DNA from: JAKAGZ01 sp963748105
GTDB taxonomy: Bacteria; Bacteroidota; Ignavibacteria; Ignavibacteriales; Ignavibacteriaceae
Direction of reading: 5' to 3'
NCBI GenBank assembly: GCA_963748105.1
Contig: CAVVHP010000011.1
Coordinates: 62,001-126,000, forward strand
Length of the DNA: 64,000 nucleotides
Shown: piece after piece, positions 38,047-47,619 of the stretch
Layout: every line of letters starts with the position of its first letter
Numbering within the stretch: the stretch's first letter is position 1
Program-made: the position numbers and the translations under genes
The notes under the pieces: model-generated
Database searches by the model: none
What the model saw: the letters and a program-made list of their open reading frames with translations, nothing else
Told to the model about the DNA's origin: nothing

Positions 38047-39501
38047 ATGAAGTACGCTGCTTTAGGTAATTTTATTGGGGGACAGGCTGTTAAAAGCGGT
38101 AACGGAAAATTGGATGTATTTTCCCCCATCGACGGATCTGTAATATCAACTGTACCATTATCAAAAAAGTCTGATCTCGACAAAGCAGTTGAATCAGCAA
38201 AAAAAGCATTTCCTTCCTGGTCATCATTACCAATAAAAGAAAGAGTTCAGGTATTTTATCGTTACAAATATTTACTTGAACAAAATATTGATGAACTGAC
38301 GGAACTGGTACATATCGAAAACGGGAAAACTATTTCTGAATCAAGAGCCGAAGTTGAAAAAAGTATTGAAGTGACCGAATTTGCCTGTTCAATTCCGCAA
38401 TTGACTTCCGGTGAGGTACTTGAGGTCTCTAAAGGTGTTGAATGCAGAATTGAAAGATACCCGCTTGGTGTGGTCGCGTGTATTACACCCTTCAATTTCC
38501 CCAACATGGTTCCGAATTGGACAATTCCAAACGCACTTTGTCTGGGCAACACAATGATCTTAAAACCTTCAGAACAGGTTCCACTCAGCGCCAACAGGTT
38601 GGCTGAATTATTAAAAGAAGCAGGGCTGCCCGACGGAGTATTCAATGTTGTGCACGGAGATAAGGAAATAGTGGAAGCAATTTGTGATCACCCGGGAATC
38701 GATGCCGTTACTTTTGTGGGGTCCACAAAAGTAGCTAAGATAGTTTATGCAAGGGCAAGTTCCACTTTAAAAAGGGCTCTTACATTAGGTGGAGCGAAAA
38801 ATCACCTGATAGTTCTTCCCGATGCGAACACTGATATGGCAGCGTCTAATATTGCTGCTTCAATGTCTGGTTGTGCAGGTCAGCGCTGTATGGCGGCATC
38901 CGCTATGGTTGGTGTCGGAGCTGTGGACCATATTATTGATAAACTTTGTGAAGAATCAAAAAAAATTATTCCCGGAAAGAATCTGGGCGCAATAATTTCA
39001 AAGCAGGCAAAAGAACGAATAGAAAATTATATCTCCGAAGCAGAGAAAGACGGAGCGAAGGTATTGGTAGACGGAAGAAATTGTAAGGTAGAAGGAAAGG
39101 AAAACGGATTTTATGTCGGTCCGACCGTTTTGGATTATGTTAAACCGGAGATGAAAATTGCTAAAGAAGAAGTCTTCGGTCCCGTTCTTTCTATAATGAG
39201 ATCGGATACAATAGAAGATGCCATGAAAATTGAAAACAGTTCTTCCTATGGAAACGCGGCCGCGGTTTTTACTCAAAGCGGAGGTGCGGCAAATTATGTT
39301 GCTGAACACGCCAGTGCCGGAATGATTGGTGTAAATATAGGCGTGCCAGTTCCGCGCGAACCGTTTTCTTTCGGAGGCTGGAATGAATCAAAATTCGGTG
39401 TCGGTGATATAACCGGCAAAAGTTCAATTGAATTTTTTACAAAACTGAAAAAAATTACAACAAAATGGAATCCGGAATCACAAGTTAACTGGATGAGTTA
39501 A
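38047..39501 (+). CDS. mmsA: CoA-acylating (methyl)malonate-semialdehyde dehydrogenase
   Basis: 484 residues, aldehyde dehydrogenase fold. 'ITPFNFPNMVPNWTIPNAL' binds the cofactor, 'GSTKVAKIVYARAS' is typical of the MmsA branch, and the nucleophile Cys is in 'SGCAGQRCMAAS'. It converts malonate semialdehyde (from beta-alanine) or methylmalonate semialdehyde to acetyl- or propionyl-CoA. Sitting directly before beta-ureidopropionase and an aminotransferase, it fits as the last step of uracil and thymine breakdown. Confidence 0.92.
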   Translation: MKYAALGNFIGGQAVKSGNGKLDVFSPIDGSVISTVPLSKKSDLDKAVESAKKAFPSWSSLPIKERVQVFYRYKYLLEQNIDELTELVHIENGKTISESRAEVEKSIEVTEFACSIPQLTSGEVLEVSKGVECRIERYPLGVVACITPFNFPNMVPNWTIPNALCLGNTMILKPSEQVPLSANRLAELLKEAGLPDGVFNVVHGDKEIVEAICDHPGIDAVTFVGSTKVAKIVYARASSTLKRALTLGGAKNHLIVLPDANTDMAASNIAASMSGCAGQRCMAASAMVGVGAVDHIIDKLCEESKKIIPGKNLGAIISKQAKERIENYISEAEKDGAKVLVDGRNCKVEGKENGFYVGPTVLDYVKPEMKIAKEEVFGPVLSIMRSDTIEDAMKIENSSSYGNAAAVFTQSGGAANYVAEHASAGMIGVNIGVPVPREPFSFGGWNESKFGVGDITGKSSIEFFTKLKKITTKWNPESQVNWMS

Positions 39502-39524
39502 AATAAAATTACGAGGAATATAAA

Positions 39525-40400
39525 ATGCCCAGATTAGTTAAAGGCGGTTTAATACAAGCGACTCTCTCAATGTCTACAGAGCAACCGATTGAAAAGATAA
39601 AGCAGTCAATGATTGAAAAACATATTAAGATGATAGATGAAGCAGCAAAAAAAGGTGTGCAGATTCTTTGCCTTCAGGAATTATTTTACGGACCCTATTT
39701 CTGCGCTGAACAGGAGACAAAATGGTACGGGCTGGTTGAAAAAGTGCCGGACGGTCCGACGGTTAAATTAATGCAGGAAGTAGCAAAGAAACACGGAATG
39801 GTAATTGTTGTTCCTGTTTATGAGGAGGAAATAACGGGAGTATACTATAATACTGCGGCGGTAATTGATGCTGATGGAAAATTTCTCGGTAAATATCGCA
39901 AGCACCACATTCCGCATTGCAACCCGGGATTCTGGGAAAAATTTTATTTTAAACCGGGCAACCTGGGCTTCCCTGTATTTAAGACGGCCTATGCAGATGT
40001 TGGGGTTTACATTTGTTACGACAGGCATTTCCCGGAAGGCGCCCGTGCGCTCGGGTTAAACGGAGCGGAAATTGTTTTTAATCCCTCGGCAACCGTTGCC
40101 GGACTTTCAGAATATTTATGGGAACTTGAACAGCCCGCGCACGCAGTGGCAAACGGATACTTCGTCGGTGCTATAAACCGCATTGGAACGGAGGCTCCAT
40201 GGAATATCGGAGAATTTTACGGCAAGAGTTATTTCTGTAATCCGCGAGGAAAGATAATTGCGCAAGCAAGCCGAGATAAAGATGAGCTGGTTGTAGCGGA
40301 CTTAAATTTCGATGAAATACTGGAAGTCAGAAATGTCTGGCAGTTTTATCGTGACAGAAGGCCGGAAACTTATGGGGCATTGACGGAACTGGGAAAATAA
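39525..40400 (+). CDS. pydC: Beta-ureidopropionase (nitrilase superfamily)
   Basis: 291 residues. The nitrilase triad is present: Glu in 'LCLQELFYGPYFCAEQ', Lys in 'LGKYRKHHIPH', Cys in 'VGVYICYDRHFPEGAR'. Close by eye to N-carbamoyl-beta-alanine/N-carbamoylputrescine amidases. Given its place between mmsA and a beta-alanine aminotransferase and upstream of dihydropyrimidinase, N-carbamoyl-beta-alanine is the expected substrate, giving beta-alanine, CO2 and ammonia. AGGA before the ATG. Confidence 0.88.
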   Translation: MPRLVKGGLIQATLSMSTEQPIEKIKQSMIEKHIKMIDEAAKKGVQILCLQELFYGPYFCAEQETKWYGLVEKVPDGPTVKLMQEVAKKHGMVIVVPVYEEEITGVYYNTAAVIDADGKFLGKYRKHHIPHCNPGFWEKFYFKPGNLGFPVFKTAYADVGVYICYDRHFPEGARALGLNGAEIVFNPSATVAGLSEYLWELEQPAHAVANGYFVGAINRIGTEAPWNIGEFYGKSYFCNPRGKIIAQASRDKDELVVADLNFDEILEVRNVWQFYRDRRPETYGALTELGK

Positions 40401-40415
40401 AATTAAAGGCAAAAC

Positions 40416-41748
40416 ATGACAAGCGAACAAATAATAGAAATCACTTCCAAACATACCTATGGAACATGGCGTTATCAGAAGGGCTGGAAACCTCTTCACA
40501 TAGTTGATGCGGAAGGATGTTACTTTACAGACGCATCGGGCAAAAAGTATCTTGATTTTTCAGCGCAGTTAATGTGCAGCAATCTTGGTCACAAAAACAA
40601 AGCGGTTATAAAAGCAATTGCTGATCAGGCTGAAAAACTTTCGTTTATTGCACCGGGGTTTACAACTGACGTACGTGCTGAATTAAGTAAACTGCTTCTT
40701 GAGGTTTTACCCAAAGGACTGGAAAAATTTTATTTTTCCACCTCTGGTACAGAAGCTAATGAAGCTGCCATAAAAATAGCACGAATGTACACCGGAAAAC
40801 ATAAAATTATTTCACGCTATAATTCGTATCACGGCTCAACAGCTGCGTCAATTGCAGCGACAGGGGATCCAAGAAGATGGGCGGTTGAACCATCCGGGAA
40901 AATCGACGGGGTGATATTTGCGCCTGAGTGTAATTGTTACCGTTGTCCGCTTGGCCACAATTATCCCGATTGTAATATTGCCTGCGCGGATTACATAGAA
41001 CATATGATAAAGAACGAGGGGAATGTTGCAGCAGTTATGATTGAACCTGTGGTTGGTACAAACGGGGTACTGGTTCCGCCTAAAGAATATCTGCCAAAGC
41101 TCCGAGAAAATTTGCGATGATAATAATGTATTATTAATTGCTGATGAAGTAATGAGCGGGTGGGGTAGAACAGGGCAATGGTTCGCAGTTGATAATTGGG
41201 GAATAAAACCCGATATTTTGACTACGGCAAAAGGTATTACTTCTGCTTATGTCCCATTGGGTTTAACGGCAACCAGTATGAAGATAGCAGATTTTTTCGA
41301 TGATCATTATTTTGCACACGGCCATACCTATGAAGCCCATCCGTTAACGCTTGCTCCCGCAATAGCTGCCATTAAAGAATTTAAGAGATTAGATTTGATT
41401 AAGCAGGCGGCAGAAAAGGGGATTTATTTAAAAGAAAAATTAGAAGAATTAAGAACAAGGCATCCCTCAATCGGTGATGTAAGAGGGATAGGATTGTTCT
41501 GGGCTGTTGAAATAGTTAAAAACGAGGAATCAAAGCTACCATTCAATACAAAGGAGGATAAAATAAAGGGTAGTCAGTTAATGGTTGATAAAGTTACTTC
41601 CGAAATGATGAAACACGGTGTATATATGCAAGGATGGATTAGTCACTTTGTAATTGCCCCGCCCTTAATTATTTCTGAGGATCAAATTGATCTGGCTATA
41701 GAGGTCTTGGATTCGGCGCTTACAATAGTTGATAGTGAATTGAGTTAA
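40416..41748 (+). CDS. Class III aminotransferase, probable beta-alanine transaminase (frameshift)
   Basis: About 444 residues. 'SGTEANEAAIKIARMYTG' and 'YHGSTAAS' bind PLP, 'LLIADEVMSGWGRTG' holds the PLP Asp, and the Schiff-base Lys is in 'DILTTAKGITSAYVPLG'. In context it should convert beta-alanine to malonate semialdehyde for MmsA. The frame breaks in an A-run at 41107-41110; one extra A joins 'LPKLRE' to 'KICDDNN'. A conserved, pathway-embedded gene broken at a homopolymer is most likely a sequencing error. Confidence 0.85.
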
Positions 41749-41771
41749 TTTAAAACTAAAGGGGTAATGTT

Positions 41772-43307
41772 ATGAAAAAATTAATACAAGTCCTTTTCTT
41801 GTTCTTTTTTATTTCAGTTTGTTCTTATGGCCAGGTAACTAATCTGCTTGTAAATGGAGTGGGCTCAAATTTTACGGGTGTTTCCGGCGACCAATTTACG
41901 TGGGCCTATGATGTTCCAACAGCAGGGGACACGACTTATATACAAATTTGGGTAGATACTGACAATAACGGAATATTAAATAATTCGGTTGATGTTATTT
42001 GGCAGAGCTTTATACAGATAGATGGCGACCCCAAAGGGCATAACGGTCCTCCTGATATGTCCAATGGCGCAGATGGTCACGTATCTCTTCAAATGTCTCT
42101 TGGTTTAGCTCCGGCCCATTATATTATGTATTTCAAAAATAATAATGTAATTAAACTTGTAGCCGGCCAAATAACTGCTCTTGCTTCACCTGTTTTTACA
42201 ATTTCCGGAAGAGTTACAAGTGGCGGAAGCGGAATGCAGTACGTAGTTGTAAATCTTGATACTGAAAATGGAAACGCATTCTGGACAGGAATTACAGACG
42301 CAAATGGAGATTATTCAATTAAAATGAATTCTGATACTTCCGGAAATCCATGGAAGGTGAAGATTGATAATACTATTATTTTCAGGCCAAATGTTCCAAC
42401 CCCGGATAGATATAGCCTGACATTAGATCAAAGTGTAAATACAACTTATTCCGGAAATGATTTTGTAATTGAAAATGCGGCAGCGCATATTTCCGGTACT
42501 TTATACAATGACGCAGGAGAACCTTATGTGGGTGGAGAGGCTAGTATTACCTCAAGTAATGGAAACTTTGGAAGAGGCATGTCTGTTGATTCCGTTGGGC
42601 ATTTCGATCTAGGACTAACTGCGTCTGAGTTACCGATTTCAAATTTGAATTTAGGATCAGGGGATTCAAGAGATACAACCATTGTAAGAGCGCAACATAC
42701 TTTTGCTTTAGTGCAATCCGGAAATGCACTAACGCAGGATTTATATCTGTTTAATACGAATTCGACAATTACCGGAAGAATAACCTTAAATGGTGCATCC
42801 CCCGGTTATGCTATGTCTCTTTTTGCCGTAAATGCTGATACTGGTCAGGCTGAAACACAGACTGACAATAACGGGTATTTTAGATTTAAAGTAAGCACAA
42901 AGATTTACAATTATCAAATTGCTTATACTAATGATATAGTTCAAAATTATAACATTAACAATGTTGTTGTGCATGCTGGCGATTCAAATGTAAATATTGA
43001 TCTAATACCTACAGATGTTAAACTTATAGATTCAGGCATACCTTCTAATTATTATTTATCACAAAATTATCCAAATCCATTTAACCCAAGCACTGTTATA
43101 AATTATGAAATTCCTAAAGTGTCTCGTGTAACAATTAGTGTTTACAATGTGCTTGGGCAGGAAATAACAAAACTTGTAAACAGAGAACAGGCAGCAGGAA
43201 AATATTCTGTTGATTTTAACGCCGAAAAACTTTCAAGCGGCATTTATTTTTATAAAATTCAGGCAGGAAATTTTTCAAGTTTCAAAAAAATGATCTTAAT
43301 GAAGTAA
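41772..43307 (+). CDS. T9SS-sorted secreted protein with carboxypeptidase-regulatory-like domains
   Basis: 511 residues. Signal peptide ending 'CSYGQ', then beta-rich regions including two or three CarboxypepD_reg-like units ('FTISGRVTSGGSGMQYVVV', 'AHISGTLYNDAGEPYVGG', 'STITGRITLNGASPGYAM'). The C-terminal sorting domain begins 'LSQNYPNPFNPSTVINYEIP' and ends 'FSSFKKMILMK'. It is exported by type IX secretion. It lies inside the pyrimidine cluster, on the same strand, 23 bases after the aminotransferase, and is followed by a terminator. No catalytic residues noted. Confidence 0.82.
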   Translation: MKKLIQVLFLFFFISVCSYGQVTNLLVNGVGSNFTGVSGDQFTWAYDVPTAGDTTYIQIWVDTDNNGILNNSVDVIWQSFIQIDGDPKGHNGPPDMSNGADGHVSLQMSLGLAPAHYIMYFKNNNVIKLVAGQITALASPVFTISGRVTSGGSGMQYVVVNLDTENGNAFWTGITDANGDYSIKMNSDTSGNPWKVKIDNTIIFRPNVPTPDRYSLTLDQSVNTTYSGNDFVIENAAAHISGTLYNDAGEPYVGGEASITSSNGNFGRGMSVDSVGHFDLGLTASELPISNLNLGSGDSRDTTIVRAQHTFALVQSGNALTQDLYLFNTNSTITGRITLNGASPGYAMSLFAVNADTGQAETQTDNNGYFRFKVSTKIYNYQIAYTNDIVQNYNINNVVVHAGDSNVNIDLIPTDVKLIDSGIPSNYYLSQNYPNPFNPSTVINYEIPKVSRVTISVYNVLGQEITKLVNREQAAGKYSVDFNAEKLSSGIYFYKIQAGNFSSFKKMILMK

Positions 43308-43325
43308 ATTAGCAGTCATCCCAAT

Positions 43326-43362
43326 AAACTCAGGCCTCGTTAAACTGATGCCTGAGTTTTTT
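43326..43362 (+). terminator. Rho-independent terminator
   Basis: 10-base arms AAACTCAGGC and GCCTGAGTTT around a 14-base loop, ending in a T tract. It lies after the T9SS protein and splits the pyrimidine cluster into two transcription units. Confidence 0.85.
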
Positions 43363-43390
43363 ATTTATATCATTTTAATTATTATTATTT

Positions 43391-44737
43391 ATGAAGAATC
43401 TTGCTCCAAAACTTTCGCACGACCAGTATGAAAAGAATTTCGAGGAAATTCATCCTCCTTTATCTAATAACTCTGCGGTAGCTGAAGCAAACAGATGTTT
43501 ATACTGTTATGATTCTCCATGTACAAAGGCCTGCCCTACTCATATAGATATTCCGGCGTTCATAAAAAAAATCGGCACCGGTAACTTGCTTGGATCTGCT
43601 AAAACAATTTTTGAATCGAACTGGGCAGCACTTACCTGTGCTAAAGCTTGTCCCGTACAGGTTTTATGTGAAGGAGCCTGTGTATTTAATGATAAGGAGG
43701 AACCACCGATTCAGATAGGAAGGCTTCAGAGGTTTGCAATAGATAATTATTTTGAAAAGGGAATGCCTTCATTATTTAAAGCAGAGATAAAAAAAGAAAA
43801 ATCGGTTGGAATCGTGGGCTCAGGTCCTGCAGGATTAGCTTGTGGTGCTGAACTCGCATTGCTCGGATATGATGTTATAATTTACGAAGCCAATCAAATT
43901 CCCGGTGGCTTGAACAGCTGGGGCATTGCTCCTTACAAAACAAGACAGTCTGACAGTCTGAAGGAAGTTGACCTTGTAAAGAGTTTTGGCGTAAAAGTTC
44001 AAACAAATATGTCGGTTGGTAGAGATATTACTTTTGATGATTTAAAGAATAAACATGATGCAGTCTTTCTTGGCATAGGGTTGGGTGAAAGTACGGATCT
44101 TAAAATATCCGGTGAAGATTTAACCGGCGTTGTAAACGCTATTGATTTTATAGAAGAAGTAAAAAAAGAAAAATGGTCATCTGTAAACATCGGAAAACGA
44201 GTTGCTGTAATAGGAGCCGGGAATACATCAATTGATGCCGCCACAGAATCAATAAGGCTGGGAGCTGAAGAGGTTATGATACTTTATCGAAGAAGTGAAG
44301 AGGAAATGTCGGCATACGATTTTGAATTTGAACTCGCAAAAAAAGATGGAGTTATTTTTCATTTTCTTACATCACCCAAAAGAATAATTGGTAAAACTTC
44401 AGTTGAAGGAATTGAATGTATAAAAATGACTTTAAGTGATGCTGGTAAAGGTCGAAGAAAAAAACCGGTCGAAATTCCTAATTCAAATTATATAATACCG
44501 GTTGATATGGTCATTAAAGCAATTGGACAGGGAGCAAAAACAGAATTTTTAAATTCAATTACCGGACTAAAGATTGAAGATGGGAAAGTAATTATAAATC
44601 CTGAAAATTATCAGACCGGGAATGAAACTGTTTTTGCGGGTGGTGATTGTATCAATGGCGGAAAAGAAGTTGTAAACGCAGCCTACGACGGCAAAATGGC
44701 CGCTCACGGAATACACAAATATTTATCAGGTAAATAA
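43391..44737 (+). CDS. preT: NAD-dependent dihydropyrimidine dehydrogenase, FAD subunit
   Basis: 448 residues. N-terminal cysteine-rich part ('CLYCYDSPCTKACPTHIDIP', 'CAKACPVQVLCEGACVF') binds two 4Fe-4S clusters. It is followed by an FAD fold ('GIVGSGPAGLACGAEL') and an NAD(P) fold ('VAVIGAGNTSIDAATESIRL'). It passes electrons from NADH to PreA for uracil/thymine reduction. The order preT-preA-dihydropyrimidinase is the standard one. First gene after the terminator. Confidence 0.93.
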   Translation: MKNLAPKLSHDQYEKNFEEIHPPLSNNSAVAEANRCLYCYDSPCTKACPTHIDIPAFIKKIGTGNLLGSAKTIFESNWAALTCAKACPVQVLCEGACVFNDKEEPPIQIGRLQRFAIDNYFEKGMPSLFKAEIKKEKSVGIVGSGPAGLACGAELALLGYDVIIYEANQIPGGLNSWGIAPYKTRQSDSLKEVDLVKSFGVKVQTNMSVGRDITFDDLKNKHDAVFLGIGLGESTDLKISGEDLTGVVNAIDFIEEVKKEKWSSVNIGKRVAVIGAGNTSIDAATESIRLGAEEVMILYRRSEEEMSAYDFEFELAKKDGVIFHFLTSPKRIIGKTSVEGIECIKMTLSDAGKGRRKKPVEIPNSNYIIPVDMVIKAIGQGAKTEFLNSITGLKIEDGKVIINPENYQTGNETVFAGGDCINGGKEVVNAAYDGKMAAHGIHKYLSGK

Positions 44738-44794
44738 ATTTGAGCCTGCCTGCGGTAGGCACGTTCTATTTAATAGTTTTAGCAGGGAAAAAAC

Positions 44795-46114
44795 ATGGTT
44801 GACTTATCAGTAAACTGCGGAGGAATAAAATCTCCGAATCCATTCTGGCTTGCTTCGGCGCCGCCGTCAAATTCAGCATACCAGAATTGCAAAGCTTTTG
44901 AACAGGGCTGGGGCGGCACTGTATGGAAAACTGTCGGCGAACCGGTAATGAATGTCTGCAACCGCTATGGAAGTATTGACTTCAATGGACAAAAAATTGC
45001 CGGGCTAAATAATATTGAACTCATTAGTGATCGCCCTATAGAAGTTAATATGAAAGAGATTGCTGAAACGAAAAGACTATGGCCTGATAGAGCTATTGTA
45101 GTTTCACTGATGGTCGAATCGAAAAAGGAAACCTGGCATGATATTGTAAAAAGAACGATTGATACAGGAGCTGACGGAATCGAACTAAATTACGGTTGTC
45201 CGCACGGAATGAGCGAACGTGGCATGGGTTCCGCGGTCGGGCAGGTTCCGGAATATTGTAAAATGATAACTGAATGGGTAACAGAAGTTTCTACAATTCC
45301 GGTGCTTGTAAAACTAACCCCGAATGTAAATGATATTGTTCTTCCTGCCCGTGCGGCAAAAAAGGCTAATGCATCCGGCATATCTTTGATAAATACTATT
45401 AATAGTATAGTTGGAATTGATCTGGATACGTTTAAGATTATGCCCTCGGTTGCTGGAAAAAGCAGCCACGGCGGATTTGCGGGACCCGCAATAAAACCTA
45501 TTGCTCTTCATATGGTCTCACAGGTTGCTACGGATAAGGAAGTAAATCTTCCAATTTCGGGAATAGGAGGAATAAGTTCCTGGCGTGATGCTCTTGAATT
45601 TATTCTACTTGGTGCCTCAAGCGTACAGGTGTGCACCGCAGTCATGCATCACGGTTTCAGAATAGTAAAAGATATGATTGAGGGACTAACTTTCTGGATG
45701 GAGGAAAAAGGTTTTAACTCACTTGATGAAGTCAGGGGAAGATCGTTGCCGCAGCTTGAGGTTTTTGGTAATTTCAATTTGCTTCATAAAACAGTTGCAA
45801 GGATTGATCAGGATAAATGTATCCATTGTAATTTATGTCATATTGCATGTGAAGACGGAGCACACCAGTGCATTGATTTGATTACCGAAAATGGAAATAC
45901 CAAAACTGTTGTTCGTGAAAGTGATTGCGTTGGCTGCGATCTATGTTCTATTGTTTGTCCTGTTGAAGGGTGTATTTCTATGGTAAGATTGGATGAAGGG
46001 AAGGAAGAAAAAACCTGGAATGAATTAATGGAAGAATTTAAAAAAGAAGGAAAAGAATTATCCTGGGAAAACCTGGGAGAATTTCAGAAAAAACACGGGA
46101 TAGTAATTCATTAG
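44795..46114 (+). CDS. preA: NAD-dependent dihydropyrimidine dehydrogenase, FMN subunit
   Basis: 439 residues. FMN barrel related to dihydroorotate dehydrogenase ('SPNPFWLASAPPSNSAYQNC', 'LVKLTPNVNDIVLPARAAKK', 'PISGIGGISSWRDALEFILL'), plus two C-terminal 4Fe-4S motifs ('DKCIHCNLCHIACEDGAHQC', 'SDCVGCDLCSIVCPVEGC'). It reduces uracil to dihydrouracil with PreT. The loop 'GCPHGMSERGMGSAVGQ' has Val where, from memory, mammalian DPD has its catalytic Cys ('GMGLACGQ'); I recall Val in E. coli PreA too, so it may be normal for the bacterial type. Confidence 0.93.
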   Translation: MVDLSVNCGGIKSPNPFWLASAPPSNSAYQNCKAFEQGWGGTVWKTVGEPVMNVCNRYGSIDFNGQKIAGLNNIELISDRPIEVNMKEIAETKRLWPDRAIVVSLMVESKKETWHDIVKRTIDTGADGIELNYGCPHGMSERGMGSAVGQVPEYCKMITEWVTEVSTIPVLVKLTPNVNDIVLPARAAKKANASGISLINTINSIVGIDLDTFKIMPSVAGKSSHGGFAGPAIKPIALHMVSQVATDKEVNLPISGIGGISSWRDALEFILLGASSVQVCTAVMHHGFRIVKDMIEGLTFWMEEKGFNSLDEVRGRSLPQLEVFGNFNLLHKTVARIDQDKCIHCNLCHIACEDGAHQCIDLITENGNTKTVVRESDCVGCDLCSIVCPVEGCISMVRLDEGKEEKTWNELMEEFKKEGKELSWENLGEFQKKHGIVIH

Positions 46115-46137
46115 TTAGCAGCTCAAGGAGGAAAATA

Positions 46138-47529
46138 ATGTCAACACTAATTAAAGATGGAAGAATAATTACTGCTGAACAGGATTATGTAGCAGATATC
46201 TATATTAAAAAGGATAAAATCACTACGATAAGTTCTGATTTAAAAATTGATGCAGACAATGTTTATGATGCAAAAGGGAAATATGTTGTTCCCGGTGGTG
46301 TGGATGTACATACACATCTTGATATGCCTTTTGGCGGTACAACTTCCTGTGATGATTTTGAATCAGGCACAAGGGCTGCTGCTTTCGGAGGAACAACTTC
46401 TATTGTAGATTTTGCGGTTCAATCTAAGGGAATGAAAATGCGTGAAGCGCTCGATATGTGGTGGAAAAAAGCAGAAGGCAAGGCAACTACTGATTACAGT
46501 TTTCATATGATTATTACAGATCTTCCTGATGCGCATCTTGAAGATATGAACGATATGGTGCGTGAGGGAGTTTCAAGTTTTAAAATGTTTATGGCCTATC
46601 CCGGTGTTTTAATGGCAGATGACGCCACAATCTTCAAAGCGATGAAACAAACTGCGCAGAACGGGGCGCTGGTTTGTATGCATGCCGAAAATGGGAGTGT
46701 TATAGATACGATTGTTCAAAGAACATTGGCAGAAGGAAAAACCGCACCGATTTATCACGCTCTTACTCGTCCAACCACCGCAGAAGGCGAAGCTGTGAAC
46801 AGGTCAATTGCCCTGGCTGAAATGGCGGGTGCCCCTGTTTATATTGTTCATCTCTCTTCAAATGATGCGCTGGAAAAAGTTGCAGAAGCAAGGGATAGAG
46901 GATTACCGGTTTATGCTGAAACCTGTCCTCAGTATCTTTTTCTATCTATAGAAGAAAATATGAACAAGCCCGGTTTTGAAGACGCCAAATATGTTTTTAC
47001 TCCCCCGCTACGTGAAAAATGGCACCAGGAAAAATTGTGGGCAGGGTTGAGAAAAAATACTCTGCAGGTTGTTTCAACAGATCATTGTCCATTCTGTTAT
47101 AAAGAACAAAAAGAACTCGGGAAAGATGATTTTACAAAAATTCCAAATGGTGGACCCGGCATCGAACACAGGTTGCAACTTCTCTATCACGGAGGCGCAA
47201 GCGAAGGAAAGATTTCACTCAACCGCTGGGTTGAACTTTGTTCCGCAACACCGGCTAAAATGTTCGGTCTTTACCCGAGAAAAGGTACTATAGCAGTTGG
47301 AAGCGATGCCGACATAGTAATCTGGGATCCCGAAAAAGAGCACACCATTTCAGTACACACCCATCATATGTGTACTGACTATTCAATGTTTGAAGGAAAA
47401 AAACTTAAGGGAAATGCAGAAACAGTTTTCTCAAGAGGTGAAGTGATTGTAAAAGACAATAAATTTTTGGGTAAACCCGGACGCGGACAGTTCGTAAAAA
47501 GAGATACTTACGCAGGTGCGTGGAAATAA
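46138..47529 (+). CDS. hydA: Dihydropyrimidinase
   Basis: 463 residues of the cyclic amidohydrolase family. Metal ligands HxH in 'GGVDVHTHLDMPFGG', the carbamylated Lys in 'GVSSFKMFMAYPG', and further His/Asp in 'VCMHAENGS', 'VYIVHLSSNDAL' and 'VVSTDHCPFCY'. It opens dihydrouracil to N-carbamoyl-beta-alanine, linking PreTA to the beta-ureidopropionase. Strong AGGAGG ribosome site before the ATG, 24 bases after preA. Confidence 0.93.
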   Translation: MSTLIKDGRIITAEQDYVADIYIKKDKITTISSDLKIDADNVYDAKGKYVVPGGVDVHTHLDMPFGGTTSCDDFESGTRAAAFGGTTSIVDFAVQSKGMKMREALDMWWKKAEGKATTDYSFHMIITDLPDAHLEDMNDMVREGVSSFKMFMAYPGVLMADDATIFKAMKQTAQNGALVCMHAENGSVIDTIVQRTLAEGKTAPIYHALTRPTTAEGEAVNRSIALAEMAGAPVYIVHLSSNDALEKVAEARDRGLPVYAETCPQYLFLSIEENMNKPGFEDAKYVFTPPLREKWHQEKLWAGLRKNTLQVVSTDHCPFCYKEQKELGKDDFTKIPNGGPGIEHRLQLLYHGGASEGKISLNRWVELCSATPAKMFGLYPRKGTIAVGSDADIVIWDPEKEHTISVHTHHMCTDYSMFEGKKLKGNAETVFSRGEVIVKDNKFLGKPGRGQFVKRDTYAGAWK

Positions 47530-47541
47530 ATTATATTATAT

Positions 47542-47588
47542 GCAGAGACGCGGCACTTGTCCGCCTTTGGAGGATGCCACCTCTCTAC
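47542..47588. repeat. Degenerate GTAGAGACG-type palindrome with inner hairpin
   Basis: Outer arms GCAGAGACGCGGCA and TGCCACCTCTCTAC; inner TCCGCCTTTGGAGGA hairpin. It lies between dihydropyrimidinase and the next gene, inside the operon. Confidence 0.7.
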
Positions 47589-47619
47589 CACTAGAATTTA
47601 AAAACCGGAACAGTAGAAA

